From: Desulforhopalus sp. IMCC35007
Lineage (GTDB): Bacteria; Desulfobacterota; Desulfobulbia; Desulfobulbales; Desulfocapsaceae
NCBI RefSeq assembly: GCF_005116575.1
Contig: NZ_SWCN01000005.1
Location: 210,298 to 274,297 of the forward strand
Direction: 5' to 3'
DNA length: 64,000 nucleotides
Both the position numbers and the translations under genes were made by a program. Below the pieces are notes generated by a model. The model worked only from the letters and a program-made list of their open reading frames with translations. It was not told the DNA's origin and did not search any database. Below are positions 46,295-54,854 of this stretch, in pieces (the stretch's first letter is position 1; the number at the start of each line of letters is the position of its first letter).

Positions 46295-47059
46295 ATGACG
46301 CAATATGCGATGGTGATAGATTTACGGAAATGTGTTGGTTGCGGTGCCTGCGCTCTTGCTTGCAAGACAGAAAACAACACCGCTCTCAGGAATAATGGTC
46401 AGACGCACAACTGGGCTGATTTCATTCATGAAACAACAGGTGTCTTCCCGGATACAAAATACCGAACCTTACCGGTACTCTGTAACCACTGTAGTAATGC
46501 TCCGTGTGTTGAGGCGTGTCCTGTTGAGCCAAAGGCAATGTTTAAAACGCCTGAAGGTCTCACAATGCACAATGATGAGCGTTGCATCGGCTGTCGTGCT
46601 TGTCAGGATGCTTGTCCATACAGCATGGAAGAAGTTGCAAAAGACAGGGCTTCCGGTGACTACAGTGTGATTAGTTACAACGAAGAAGGTGAGCCAACAC
46701 ATCCTTACTACTCAGATAAAACCGAGCTGATTCCGGGTTGCTCCGCATCGGCAGCTGAACAGGCAAAACTTGCTGGTGCCACTCCGCCTCATGAAATGAA
46801 GTATTCACATCCGGATTATGAAGCCGTTCGCCGGGATAATATTGTAGAGAAGTGTATTCTCTGTGATCATCGACTGAAGGTTGATAAAGAACCCTATTGT
46901 GTGGTCTCTTGCCCTTCTGGAGCCAGAGTCGTTGGTGATATTGATAATCCAGAGAGTGAAGTCTATAAATTACTCAGAAAGCATAAAGCGTTTGTCCTGA
47001 AAGAAGACGAAGGGACTTCGCCGAATGTTTACTATATCAGAGAGTATAGTAATCGCTAA
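46295..47059 (+). CDS. arrB: Arsenate reductase iron-sulfur subunit ArrB
   Basis: A 254-residue electron-transfer subunit with four cysteine groups for [4Fe-4S] clusters: 'CVGCGACALACK' near residue 12, 'CNHCSNAPCVEACP' near 65, 'CIGCRACQDACP' near 99, and 'CILCDHRL' with 'CVVSCPSGAR' near 190-210. This is the DMSO-reductase-type beta-subunit pattern, and the length agrees with ArrB. It has no signal peptide and is expected to be exported folded together with ArrA. AGGAGG at 46281-46286 precedes the ATG. It is 19 bases downstream of arrA. Confidence 0.95.
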   Translation: MTQYAMVIDLRKCVGCGACALACKTENNTALRNNGQTHNWADFIHETTGVFPDTKYRTLPVLCNHCSNAPCVEACPVEPKAMFKTPEGLTMHNDERCIGCRACQDACPYSMEEVAKDRASGDYSVISYNEEGEPTHPYYSDKTELIPGCSASAAEQAKLAGATPPHEMKYSHPDYEAVRRDNIVEKCILCDHRLKVDKEPYCVVSCPSGARVVGDIDNPESEVYKLLRKHKAFVLKEDEGTSPNVYYIREYSNR

Positions 47060-47084
47060 AAAGTAATCGTGCATATCTAATACC

Positions 47085-47117
47085 CCTGCGTTTTTCATAA
47101 CACATGAAAAGCGCAGG
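47085..47117. promoter_or_regulatory. Hairpin between arrB and the chaperone gene
   Basis: CCTGCGTTTTTCAT pairs with ATGAAAAGCGCAGG (14-base arms with one T.G pair, 5-base loop). No T run follows, so it is probably an RNA-processing, stability or attenuation element that lowers chaperone expression relative to arrAB rather than a full terminator. Confidence 0.6.
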
Positions 47118-47148
47118 TTACTCATTTCTACCTTTACGAAAATTATTC

Positions 47149-47805
47149 ATGATGAATGAAATCAACAAGCTCATATCCCGTGGCGATTGTTTTAAACTGC
47201 TGGCCGTCTGTTTCTATGAACCTGAAAAAAAATTATTCACTGAAGAGAAGTTAGGTGAAAATCTTGGACATTTACTGGCGGACATCTCTTTTGATGCGCG
47301 CATAGCGGCAGATAGTATGCAAAGAGCTCTCTGTGAAATAAGTCAGGAAAATTTAAGCATTGACCATGCATCGCTGTTTGTCGGCCCTTTTGAACTCATC
47401 GCAGCGCCCTATGGTTCAGTGTATATAGATAAAAAACGGACTGTTATGGGGGAGTCTACCCTGTATGCGGCCAGGTGTTACCAGGAGGCCGGCTTAGCTG
47501 TTGATATCAAGGAACCCCAGGACCACATCGCGATTGAGCTGGAATTTATGTATTTTTTGTGCAGTAAAGAAGCTGCTGCCAGACAAGAAAACCGGATGGA
47601 AGATGCAGACCGTTTCCAAGATCTGCAGGCCAGATTTTATTATAACGCCATGCGACCATGGGTGAACGAATTTTGTGATGCCATCCAAGCGGGAAGCAAA
47701 AATGAATTTTACCTTGGAGTTGCACGGTGTTTGGATCATTTTCTATCCGCCTGTGAGAGTGTTTACGGCAGGCCTCCTGTCACGTGCACGGATTTGAAAA
47801 ACTAA
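47149..47805 (+). CDS. arrD: TorD-family chaperone for the arsenate reductase
   Basis: An all-helical protein of about 218 residues related to TorD/DmsD/NarJ chaperones that hold the molybdoenzyme and its Tat signal until cofactor insertion. Visible family features: 'DHASLFVGPFELIAAPYGSVY' (the conserved F-x-G-P...P-Y-x-S segment) and 'EPQDHIAIELEFMYFLC'. The position after arrB matches arrD of other arsenate-respiring bacteria. The start is uncertain: the ATG at 47104 lies in a hairpin stem, and 47149 and 47152 are better placed, but none has a good ribosome binding site. The stop overlaps the next start (TAATG). Confidence 0.85.
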   Translation: MMNEINKLISRGDCFKLLAVCFYEPEKKLFTEEKLGENLGHLLADISFDARIAADSMQRALCEISQENLSIDHASLFVGPFELIAAPYGSVYIDKKRTVMGESTLYAARCYQEAGLAVDIKEPQDHIAIELEFMYFLCSKEAAARQENRMEDADRFQDLQARFYYNAMRPWVNEFCDAIQAGSKNEFYLGVARCLDHFLSACESVYGRPPVTCTDLKN

Positions 47806-48740
47806 TGGGACCACTTACACTATTTACAAACATTTTTTCAGACCCTTCTTTGCTTCCTGTTCAGTATCCTGGGAGATGTCTTAGAAGACGGCTGAACACC
47901 AATCAATGTCAGAGGTGCGTGAGCAGCTGTCCGTCAGGTGCAGTAACTTTAAATGATCGTGAAATTGTACTTAATGAAAAGAAATGTACCGGGTGCATGG
48001 CATGTACGGCAGCTTGCCCTCAGGATGCACTGGAGAGCGAATATGATTTGAATGAATTCGTGCATTCGTGCAGGGGGGACTCCAGTATCGTCATCTCATG
48101 TGCTCGCCAGAAGCAGGCTGGTCCCCATGAAATTGTCTTACCTTGCGTTGGTATTCTTTCAAACCAAGTCTTATCAGCTATTTTAATCATGAATAGCAAA
48201 TCGGTGGTTATTAACGTTTCCGGGTGTGCTGGCTGTTGCAATCAGGTGGCGTCAGATAATTTTATTCAAGACTACAGACAGATCACAGAATGTCTTGCAG
48301 AACGTATAACAACAAAGACTACGTTAATTCATAATAAAGAACAGTTGCATGATATCATTGTGGATCGGAGATTATATTTAACAAATATCAGAAATATCGT
48401 GACCAAGGTCACGAAGAAAAACCTTGTTTTTAATCCTACTGTTCAGCCTGATGAGAAAGACACAACACGGCGAATACCTTTAAAAATACGACTGTTCAAG
48501 AACTTGGTTGCAGAGTTGGACTCTGAAGCCCGCAAAAATATTCTTAAGCTATTTTGCCCGCAGCTGTCGATTAATGAAAATTGTACGGTCTGCCCGCTAT
48601 GTAAAGGCATTTGCCCAACTGGGGCCATTCAGATAGAACGGGCAGAAGGATCTAAAAATCTTCAATTTAACTCTCTGGATTGCAGCGGCTGTGGCTTGTG
48701 CGTTGAATTTTGTAAAAAAAACGCTCTGTCAATGTACTGA
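47805..48740 (+). CDS. Polyferredoxin-like iron-sulfur protein of the arr operon
   Basis: A 311-residue protein with two ferredoxin regions. The N-terminal one has C25, C35, C38 and C42 (an unusual spacing) and a standard 'CTGCMACTAACP' at 61-72. The C-terminal one has 'CTVCPLCKGICP' and 'CSGCGLCVEFC'. Between them, 'VISCARQ', 'VLPCVGIL' and 'VSGCAGCC' add cysteines in a pattern like the MvhD-type electron-transfer domain. There is no signal peptide or membrane helix. The arr operon lacks a membrane quinol-oxidising ArrC/NrfD subunit, so this protein may shuttle electrons or assist cluster assembly. ATG 47805 overlaps the chaperone stop; a GTG at 47784 would add seven residues. I do not recognise a named family. 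Confidence 0.8.
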   Translation: MGPLTLFTNIFSDPSLLPVQYPGRCLRRRLNTNQCQRCVSSCPSGAVTLNDREIVLNEKKCTGCMACTAACPQDALESEYDLNEFVHSCRGDSSIVISCARQKQAGPHEIVLPCVGILSNQVLSAILIMNSKSVVINVSGCAGCCNQVASDNFIQDYRQITECLAERITTKTTLIHNKEQLHDIIVDRRLYLTNIRNIVTKVTKKNLVFNPTVQPDEKDTTRRIPLKIRLFKNLVAELDSEARKNILKLFCPQLSINENCTVCPLCKGICPTGAIQIERAEGSKNLQFNSLDCSGCGLCVEFCKKNALSMY

Positions 48741-49178
48741 TTTTGACAGTAGAATTAATGTATTGCCCCCCGCAGATAAAGGGATACCAAGACGCTTTCC
48801 AAGCAGTACTTTTTCCATCACGCCTGCCAAGCCACATCTCTTCGAAATCCTGTATCGTAGGTCCTGACCTCTCCGCTGCCTGTAAGTATTAAAAAAAAAT
48901 GGCAAAGACTTGCCGTTTTATCCTTCGAAAATATTGATAGGACAAAGGATGGAACAGGGAAGGGGAGTTGCGTTTCCTCAGGTGTCTGCAGGGTATCCTC
49001 TCACCAAGAGATAAGCTTTAGCGCAGGGATTCCAATCAGTAGCCCTTGGGAGCATTATCTCTACCTGACTCCAACCTTTTGCGGTGAGCTTTTCTTTGTC
49101 GCGCCATAAATGGAAAAAGAATTTAACATTGTATAACAGACAGTTAGATTCATTCTCCTGATAGTTTGCAAAAACCAC
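48741..49178. other. Intergenic region between arr and ars operons
   Basis: About 440 bases that include the bidirectional terminator. No gene is supported; a 95-codon minus-strand frame that begins inside the ars leader would antagonise the operator and looks like noise. Confidence 0.5.
48896..48919. terminator. Bidirectional terminator after the arr operon
   Basis: GGCAA-AGAC-TTGCC, extended by AAAA/TTTT on either side. It is preceded by nine A residues and followed by GTTTT, so it can act on both strands. It lies 155 bases after the last arr gene. Confidence 0.6.
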
Positions 49179-49207
49179 TTGCACATATCCGAATATTCGG
49201 ATATATG
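49179..49207 (+). promoter_or_regulatory. Promoter and ArsR operator of the acr3 operon
   Basis: TTGCAC (49179-49184), a 17-base spacer, and TATATG (49202-49207) form a sigma-70 promoter. The spacer contains a perfect 20-base palindrome, ATATCCGAAT-ATTCGGATAT (49185-49204), a typical ArsR operator, 55 bases before the arsR start. Its sequence differs from the operator of the other ArsR at 36 kb. Confidence 0.85.
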
Positions 49208-49259
49208 AATTTATAGATGTTGAGCGCAACTGTAACACTTTTACAAATAGGAAGCGATT

Positions 49260-49622
49260 ATGCAAACAGAAATACAGTTATTCAAAGCACTCTCCGACAG
49301 TACAAGGCTACGGATGCTTCTGCTGCTCCTGAGCAACGGTGAATTATGCGTCTGTGATCTGATGGAGTCCTTGGAAATTCCGCAATCAACAGCGTCCCGT
49401 CACCTCACTCTTTTACGGAGTGCTGGAATCGTTGATGGGCAACGGCGCGGTACCTGGATGTATTATCAGATAGTTGAAGATCAAGCCCTCGGTTCCGCGC
49501 TAATGCGCGCACTCAAGCAACACTGCTCAAATCTGGAAAAAGCGGTAGAAGACCAGAAAAGATGTATGGAATTTCTCTCAAAAAAAATAGATTCTCCGTG
49601 TCACAAAGCACGCAATGAATAG
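49260..49622 (+). CDS. arsR: ArsR family arsenite-responsive repressor
   Basis: A 120-residue winged helix repressor. The As(III) site is the '[12 protein letters not shown]' CxC pair at the start of the DNA-recognition region '[19 protein letters not shown]'. Further cysteines in the tail ('KQHCSN', 'KRCMEF', 'SPCHKA') might add ligands. It is first in the arsR-acr3-arsC operon and controls its own promoter through the palindrome at 49185. It is not closely similar to the ArsR at 36 kb, so the two probably recognise separate DNA sites. Confidence 0.94.
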   Translation: MQTEIQLFKALSDSTRLRMLLLLLSNGELCVCDLMESLEIPQSTASRHLTLLRSAGIVDGQRRGTWMYYQIVEDQALGSALMRALKQHCSNLEKAVEDQKRCMEFLSKKIDSPCHKARNE

Positions 49623-49633
49623 GAGGAATAAAA

Positions 49634-50719
49634 ATGTCAGCAAATAAACAGCTTTCGTTTCTTGATCGCTACCTCACTCTCTGGATTTTCCTGGCCATGT
49701 TCGTCGGGGTATTTACAGGCTACCTGTATCCTCCAGTAAATGAGTTCATCAATACATTTCAGGTTGGTACCACCAATATCCCCATAGCCATCGGCTTGAT
49801 TATGATGATGTACCCACCCCTTGCAAAGGTAAAATACGAAGAACTGGGCCTGGTCTTTAGAGATACAAAAGTTCTTGTACTTTCATTGGTACAGAACTGG
49901 ATTATTGGCCCCGTGTTGATGTTTCTGTTGGCCATAACCTTTCTTTCCGGTCATCATGAATATATGGTCGGCCTGATCCTTATTGGTCTTGCCAGGTGTA
50001 TCGCCATGGTCATTGTCTGGAACGATCTGGCAGACGGCGACACTGAGTATTGTGCGGGACTTGTTGCCTTTAATTCCATCTTCCAGGTGCTCTTTTTTTC
50101 ACTCTACGCCTGGATCTTTATTACCGTCGTACCGGCATGGTTCGGTTTTGCGGGCACTGTGGTCAATATCTCCATCGGGGAAATCGCCAAATCGGTCTTT
50201 ATCTACTTAGGAATACCCTTCATAGGCGGGATGGTGACTCGTTTGATAGGCTTGAGAACCAAGGGTAAGGAGTGGTACGAGACAGTCTTTATTCCGAAAA
50301 TATCACCACTAACCCTTATATTTCTGCTCTTTACCATACTGGTGATGTTCGCTTTAAAAGGTGAGTACATCGTCCAGCTACCTTTTGACGTGTTGCGTAT
50401 TGCTGTGCCGCTGACCATCTATTTCCTCGTTATGTTTCTCGTCTCCTTCGTTCTTTCCATGAAGGTTGGGGCAACGTATGAACAAACTGTAACGCTCAGC
50501 TTTACCGCCGCATCAAACAATTTTGAACTGGCTATTGCCGTGGCGATTGCAGTTTTTGGCATCAATTCCGGCGTAGCATTTGCGGCTGTTATTGGTCCGC
50601 TCGTGGAGGTGCCTGTACTGATTGCACTGGTTAACGTGGCCCTCCGTTTCCGAACCAAATATTTTCCCCACGTACAGAACACCGTCACCGGCGTTTGTCA
50701 CGTGAGAAAACCACAATAA
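49634..50719 (+). CDS. acr3: Acr3-type arsenite efflux permease
   Basis: A 361-residue inner-membrane protein with ten predicted helices that exports arsenite using the proton gradient. Acr3 features: '[19 protein letters not shown]' at the N-terminus, '[14 protein letters not shown]', the essential Cys of TM4 in '[19 protein letters not shown]', '[14 protein letters not shown]', and '[21 protein letters not shown]' in TM9. A strong AGGAGG site lies before the ATG, 11 bases after arsR. It would remove the arsenite made by both ArsC and ArrA. Confidence 0.95.
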   Translation: MSANKQLSFLDRYLTLWIFLAMFVGVFTGYLYPPVNEFINTFQVGTTNIPIAIGLIMMMYPPLAKVKYEELGLVFRDTKVLVLSLVQNWIIGPVLMFLLAITFLSGHHEYMVGLILIGLARCIAMVIVWNDLADGDTEYCAGLVAFNSIFQVLFFSLYAWIFITVVPAWFGFAGTVVNISIGEIAKSVFIYLGIPFIGGMVTRLIGLRTKGKEWYETVFIPKISPLTLIFLLFTILVMFALKGEYIVQLPFDVLRIAVPLTIYFLVMFLVSFVLSMKVGATYEQTVTLSFTAASNNFELAIAVAIAVFGINSGVAFAAVIGPLVEVPVLIALVNVALRFRTKYFPHVQNTVTGVCHVRKPQ

Positions 50720-50731
50720 TGAGAAGGTATC

Positions 50732-51163
50732 ATGGGTACAAAAACAACAATTCTCTTTCTCTGTACCGGGAACTCCTGCAGGAGTCAGATGGCAGAAGGC
50801 TGGGCAAAGGTGCTGAAAAAAGATCAGCTTGAGGTCTGGTCCGCCGGTATAAAAAAGCATGGCCTCAACCCTTTGGCAGTACAGGCCATGGCTGAGGCCG
50901 GTGTCGATATTTCAAAACAGGAATCTCAGCTGATTAATGAATTGCCGATCAAGGAATTTGACTGGGTTATAACCCTCTGCGGTCATGCAGATGAAACATG
51001 CCCCTTCTTTCCCGGCAAAAGGGTTCATGTCGGTTTTGATGATCCACCAAAGCTTGCCGAACAAGGCGCCAATGATGAAGAAAAACTCGTCCATTACAGG
51101 AGAGTTCGAGACGAGATTAAGGCATTCATCCTTTCTCTTCCCGACTTTCTCGAAAATAAATAA
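50732..51163 (+). CDS. arsC: Thioredoxin-coupled arsenate reductase ArsC
   Basis: A 143-residue cytoplasmic reductase of the low-molecular-weight phosphatase fold. The P-loop is '[15 protein letters not shown]' (catalytic C11, Arg17). The two resolving cysteines are in '[12 protein letters not shown]', seven residues apart, as in the Staphylococcus pI258 enzyme. This identifies the thioredoxin-dependent class rather than the glutaredoxin-dependent one. It converts cytoplasmic As(V) to As(III) for export by Acr3. It lies 12 bases after acr3 and 16 before the rhodanese gene. Confidence 0.95.
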   Translation: MGTKTTILFLCTGNSCRSQMAEGWAKVLKKDQLEVWSAGIKKHGLNPLAVQAMAEAGVDISKQESQLINELPIKEFDWVITLCGHADETCPFFPGKRVHVGFDDPPKLAEQGANDEEKLVHYRRVRDEIKAFILSLPDFLENK

Positions 51164-51179
51164 CAGTATAGGAACGACC

Positions 51180-51560
51180 ATGAACGAACTTGACGAAACA
51201 CTTACAGAAATGAACTTTGATTTCCTTGGAAACGGCGATCACGCAATGAGTGTAGATGGGATGCGTAAAACCCTTGGCAATGAGCACTTCGTTTTTCTTG
51301 ATGTACGTACTGACAAAGAAAAAGAGTATAGTGGATTTCCTTTTGCAATCCACATCCCTCTGCATGAGCTCCCCGGCCGGTTGGCTGAACTGCCAAAAGA
51401 TAAATGTATCGTTGCCTTCTGCTCCTCCATTTTCAGAGGTGCAGTCGCATACACCTATCTCCGTGCAAATGGTTTTGACGAGGTGAAAGGTGTGGCGGCC
51501 ACCATGGAAGAGATGATCGGCGCATTCAAGCCCGGTCCACTTGCAAAAATGCAGGCGTAA
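51180..51560 (+). CDS. Rhodanese-like sulfurtransferase of the ars operon
   Basis: A 126-residue single rhodanese domain with the catalytic Cys at C81 in 'IVAFCSSIFRGAVAYTYL', and 'FVFLDVRTDKEKEY' plus 'AIHIPLHELPGRL' as the usual CH2-type motifs. The loop after the Cys is CSSIFRG, fitting a six-residue sulfurtransferase active site. ATG 51180 with AGGAA upstream is the natural start; the frame is open further upstream inside arsC, but out of its frame. It lies between arsC and a TauE/SafE permease, a pair seen in sulfur-handling operons, so it may move sulfane sulfur linked to arsenic-thiol chemistry. Confidence 0.85.
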   Translation: MNELDETLTEMNFDFLGNGDHAMSVDGMRKTLGNEHFVFLDVRTDKEKEYSGFPFAIHIPLHELPGRLAELPKDKCIVAFCSSIFRGAVAYTYLRANGFDEVKGVAATMEEMIGAFKPGPLAKMQA

Positions 51561-51572
51561 TACGAGTTTACC

Positions 51573-52325
51573 ATGGACTCTTCATTACTCGCCATTAGTG
51601 GCATGTCCTTTATTTTAAGTTTTATCTTTGCCCTTGGTGGGGTCGGTTCTGCTCTTGTGCTGATCCCGGCCCTCACCTGGATCGGTTTGCCATTTGCACA
51701 GGCAAGATCTATCGGACTGTTTGTCAACGGGGTAAGCATGATGGGCGCAACCTGGTCGAATATTAGACAAAAACGCCTTGATTTCCGTTTGGGGCTGCCA
51801 ATTATAATAGCCTCCATCATACTTGCTCCGGTGGGTGCCTGGGTTGGATTACATGCTCCTGTTGACTATGTAATGTACGCTTTTGTCACCTTCCTGAGCT
51901 TTTCCGGGCTCATGATCCTGTTTTTCAACGGTTCAAAATTTAAAGATCAATACCGGGAAGACAGGCCGGTTACGGGTCCTTTGCTCACAGGAGTCAGTTC
52001 CGGTTTTCTCTCTGGTTTACTCGGCGTGGGTGGTGGCGGCTTGATCTCACCGCTTATGATCCTCCAGGGATTCAACCCCAAAAAGGTAACTACGGTGACA
52101 GCCTTTGCAGTGCCGTTTTCCTCGTTTACAGCCTTTCTCGCCTATGCAAGCATGGGTTCCGTTCACTGGAATACCTTGTTTTTTGCTGGTGCTGCAGCCT
52201 GGGCAGGGGGCTATCTCGGTACAATTGTTATGCAGAAAAATATGCGCCCGGCCGCGGTACGGAAATTTCTTGGTTGCATGCTTCTGCTGCTGGCAGCCCG
52301 CATGATACAGAAGATGGTAATGTAA
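51573..52325 (+). CDS. TauE/SafE family sulfite/anion exporter
   Basis: A 250-residue inner-membrane protein with seven to eight helices in two repeats. The family motif is 'LSFIFALGGVGSALVLIPAL' in the first repeat and 'LSGLLGVGGGGLISPLMIL' in the second, with 'TAFAVPFSSFTAFLAYAS' following. Members export sulfite, thiosulfate or organic sulfonates. It is 12 bases after the rhodanese gene and probably cotranscribed with the ars operon. The substrate is unknown. Confidence 0.88.
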   Translation: MDSSLLAISGMSFILSFIFALGGVGSALVLIPALTWIGLPFAQARSIGLFVNGVSMMGATWSNIRQKRLDFRLGLPIIIASIILAPVGAWVGLHAPVDYVMYAFVTFLSFSGLMILFFNGSKFKDQYREDRPVTGPLLTGVSSGFLSGLLGVGGGGLISPLMILQGFNPKKVTTVTAFAVPFSSFTAFLAYASMGSVHWNTLFFAGAAAWAGGYLGTIVMQKNMRPAAVRKFLGCMLLLLAARMIQKMVM

Positions 52326-52353
52326 GCGAGACGTAAAACCTTCACCAACATAC

Positions 52354-52385
52354 TCCTCCTTTTTTGCACGTACAAAAAAGGAGGA
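52354..52385. terminator. Long perfect hairpin between ars and RND operons
   Basis: TCCTCCTTTTTTG pairs perfectly with CAAAAAAGGAGGA (13-base arms, 6-base loop), 29 bases after the TauE/SafE stop. The stem ends in AAATAG rather than T, so it is a strong structure but not a classic intrinsic terminator. Confidence 0.55.
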
Positions 52386-52471
52386 AATAGATGGAAACAT
52401 GAGTAGGTGGACCAGGAACTGCTCTCAGTAAAGAATTTCCTGTAGAACATCAAATAACCAAAGGAGGCCGC

Positions 52472-53752
52472 ATGAAAATTACGGCATATATAGTCATGGT
52501 ATTGCTCTGCTTTGTCACTCCTGCAAGAGCAATGACCATGGCAGATCTTTTTGCGGCATTGAGGGAGCAGCCAGTCACAAAGCTCGACACCCTGCAGGCC
52601 CACGACTCAGCACTGGGGGTGCAGGCGGTTCATGACCGTTTTTATCCGGTACTTAGTGGTGTTATGAGTTACGAGAAGTATAACTCTCCAACGAATTTGC
52701 GACCCGTAACCCCCACAGAGTCTGCACTATTGCTGGCAAGTGATGGTTCTCTCCCATTTAGTGAAACTATCAGCCGGATCGGGGTTTCAATGTCCATGCC
52801 CATATTTACAAAAGAGTTGTTTTCTCTGAGTAAGCAGGCGGCGAGCATCTCTGACAGTGCTCAGGTGAAGAAACGGATAAGCCTGCTTGAACGTCAGGCC
52901 CTGCTCGTCGGTGCCGACGCCAACCTGATGCACCTCGATTCCTTAACAAAAGCCCTGACGTCAAGGAAAGCCTCCCTGAAAAAAACCTGGGATGACATCA
53001 GTCTTCAGGTCGCAACAGGACGGCTGCCAGAGACTGAAAAAATTCAGTTGGACGAAGCTATAAATCAGATTGACCTTACTTTTCTCCAGACCTCGCAACA
53101 AGAGAGTGAGCTTCGCAAAAATATTGAATCACTCACAGGTCTTTTTCTAGAGGAACCGGCTCCCTTGCAGGTAAACGGCGCTCTGGACGAGGGTGAATTA
53201 TTTGCGCTCCAACCACTGCAGAAAAATATTGAGGCCCGCGAGTTTGGAGTTCAGGCGGCAAAAGACAAGCTCTATCCCGCCATTGTCGGCACTGCCCAAT
53301 GGTTTCATAACTACGGTGAAGCGTACAATACCGGGGATGACGTGGATAACGAATACGGTGTTCTTGCGCTAACCCTGCAGATGCCTCTTTTTAACAAACC
53401 GGCCTACACGGCAATACAACGTGCCAAGGTACAATTGCGCCGGGAAAAAATGAGCTTTGCCAGGACAAAGATTGACCTGGAGGCAAAGGCGAGAAACCTG
53501 AACACAACCCTGAACCTTCTTGGTCAGTCAAAAGAGTTGGCGCAAAACAGTGTCAAACATCAACGTGAGCTGCTGAAAGTAGCAAAGGTTTCATACGCCA
53601 GTAGAAGGATGGCCCAGGAAGAATACTTACGTTTCGAGGAAAAAGTATTAACGGCTGAGGCGAATTATTATCTGACCGAAGCGCGCTGGTGGGAGACTTT
53701 TGTCTCCCTGGCGGTGCTGTACGGAAACAATCTGGACGAGTTGATTCAATGA
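52472..53752 (+). CDS. TolC-family outer-membrane efflux protein
   Basis: A 426-residue protein with a signal peptide (cleavage near 'TPARA-MT'). It has two repeats of long amphipathic helices and beta segments ('RKASLKKTWDDISLQVATGRLPETEKIQLDEA'-type regions) as in TolC/OprM channels, which carry substrates across the outer membrane. The start has AAAGGAGG at 52462. The stop overlaps the start of the adaptor gene (ATGA at 53749), so the two are translationally coupled. Confidence 0.85.
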   Translation: MKITAYIVMVLLCFVTPARAMTMADLFAALREQPVTKLDTLQAHDSALGVQAVHDRFYPVLSGVMSYEKYNSPTNLRPVTPTESALLLASDGSLPFSETISRIGVSMSMPIFTKELFSLSKQAASISDSAQVKKRISLLERQALLVGADANLMHLDSLTKALTSRKASLKKTWDDISLQVATGRLPETEKIQLDEAINQIDLTFLQTSQQESELRKNIESLTGLFLEEPAPLQVNGALDEGELFALQPLQKNIEAREFGVQAAKDKLYPAIVGTAQWFHNYGEAYNTGDDVDNEYGVLALTLQMPLFNKPAYTAIQRAKVQLRREKMSFARTKIDLEAKARNLNTTLNLLGQSKELAQNSVKHQRELLKVAKVSYASRRMAQEEYLRFEEKVLTAEANYYLTEARWWETFVSLAVLYGNNLDELIQ

Positions 53753-54822
53753 AAAAAATTATATGGTTATTAATTGCAGTACTACTTATCGGCGGAGCAG
53801 TCGTGCTGGTCAAAAAAAAGAGACAGGCCATGGCAGACATCCCACCCATGAAGCTCTATCATCAGGTCGTTGAGGTCATGACCCCGACAATCGATGATAT
53901 TGTCCTCACCCTGCCTGCCCTCTCGGAGGTTAAAAGCGACCAGGACGTCGAGCTTTCCTCCAAACTTTCTGCGCGGATTACCAGTATGGTAAAAAGTGGC
54001 GACACCGTGAAGAAAGGTCAGGTGGTAGCAACTCTTGATCATGCGGATCTGCTTGCCAAAAAAGAGGCCATAGTCCTGCAGGTGGCATCCCTTGAGGCTG
54101 AAATTACCGCTCAAAAAATTGCTTTGGACGCTGCCCTTCAAAGCCATAAGCGCACCAAGGTTCTGCTCGATGCCCGGGGGGCCTCTGTTGAACAATATGA
54201 TAGCGAAGCGAGCAAGATTGCTTCCCTTGAGGCGGGCCTCAAGGGGCTGAGTGGTCAAGAAGGCATCTTAAAACAAAATAGCAAAGAGGTCGAAAATCTT
54301 CTCAGCTATGCGGTAATCCTCTCTCCCATAGATGGAGCTGTGAGTTCGACATCTGCCAATGTTGGTGTGATTGCCATGCCCGGAAAACCCTTGCTTTCAA
54401 TCCAGGCGGACAGCGGTAAGTACCTTCTCATACGCACCACGGGTGATATGTTGCCAACCGAGGTTATTTTTGAGGGCCTGCATCACCCACTCTTACCACT
54501 CAACCACACCTATAAGGGCCTGGATGAATACCGAGCCGATGTAGAAACCAAAAGCAGCTCCGGAGAGCGTCTGCCGGTACGATTGGTTGTTTACAAAGGG
54601 GCGGGAACTATGATCCCCCTGTCAGCACTGTTGCAGAAAGAGGGACAGAATCTGTGTTTTATCCCTGAAGGGGAAAAGGCCATTCCGGTACCTGTCAAGG
54701 TTATCGCCAGCGGTACCGAAGGTGTGGTTGTTGAAGGCTTACAGGCCAGTCAGATCATTGTTGCCAAGCCTGATATCTTGCTGAAACTGCTGGCCGGAAC
54801 CCCGATTACTGTTAAAAAATAA
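53749..54822 (+). CDS. RND-type membrane-fusion (periplasmic adaptor) protein
   Basis: A 357-residue adaptor with a single N-terminal membrane anchor (about residues 3-20). It has a lipoyl-like segment ('VELSSKLSARITSMVKSGDTVKKGQVVATLD'), a coiled-coil hairpin (about 95-180), the second lipoyl half ('VILSPIDGAVSS', 'GVIAMPGKPLLSIQ'), and a C-terminal beta-barrel ending in 'GVVVEGLQASQIIVAKP'. It links the inner-membrane RND pump to the TolC channel. The start overlaps the TolC stop; the RND gene begins about 30 bases downstream. Confidence 0.9.
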   Translation: MKKIIWLLIAVLLIGGAVVLVKKKRQAMADIPPMKLYHQVVEVMTPTIDDIVLTLPALSEVKSDQDVELSSKLSARITSMVKSGDTVKKGQVVATLDHADLLAKKEAIVLQVASLEAEITAQKIALDAALQSHKRTKVLLDARGASVEQYDSEASKIASLEAGLKGLSGQEGILKQNSKEVENLLSYAVILSPIDGAVSSTSANVGVIAMPGKPLLSIQADSGKYLLIRTTGDMLPTEVIFEGLHHPLLPLNHTYKGLDEYRADVETKSSSGERLPVRLVVYKGAGTMIPLSALLQKEGQNLCFIPEGEKAIPVPVKVIASGTEGVVVEGLQASQIIVAKPDILLKLLAGTPITVKK

Positions 54823-54854
54823 CTTTATACACCCTCTGCCTGTTGGATAAAACT

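Noticed and set aside
48978..49265. 95-codon minus-strand frame across the ars promoter
   Set aside because: It would read through the ArsR operator and promoter in reverse; no binding site or domain.
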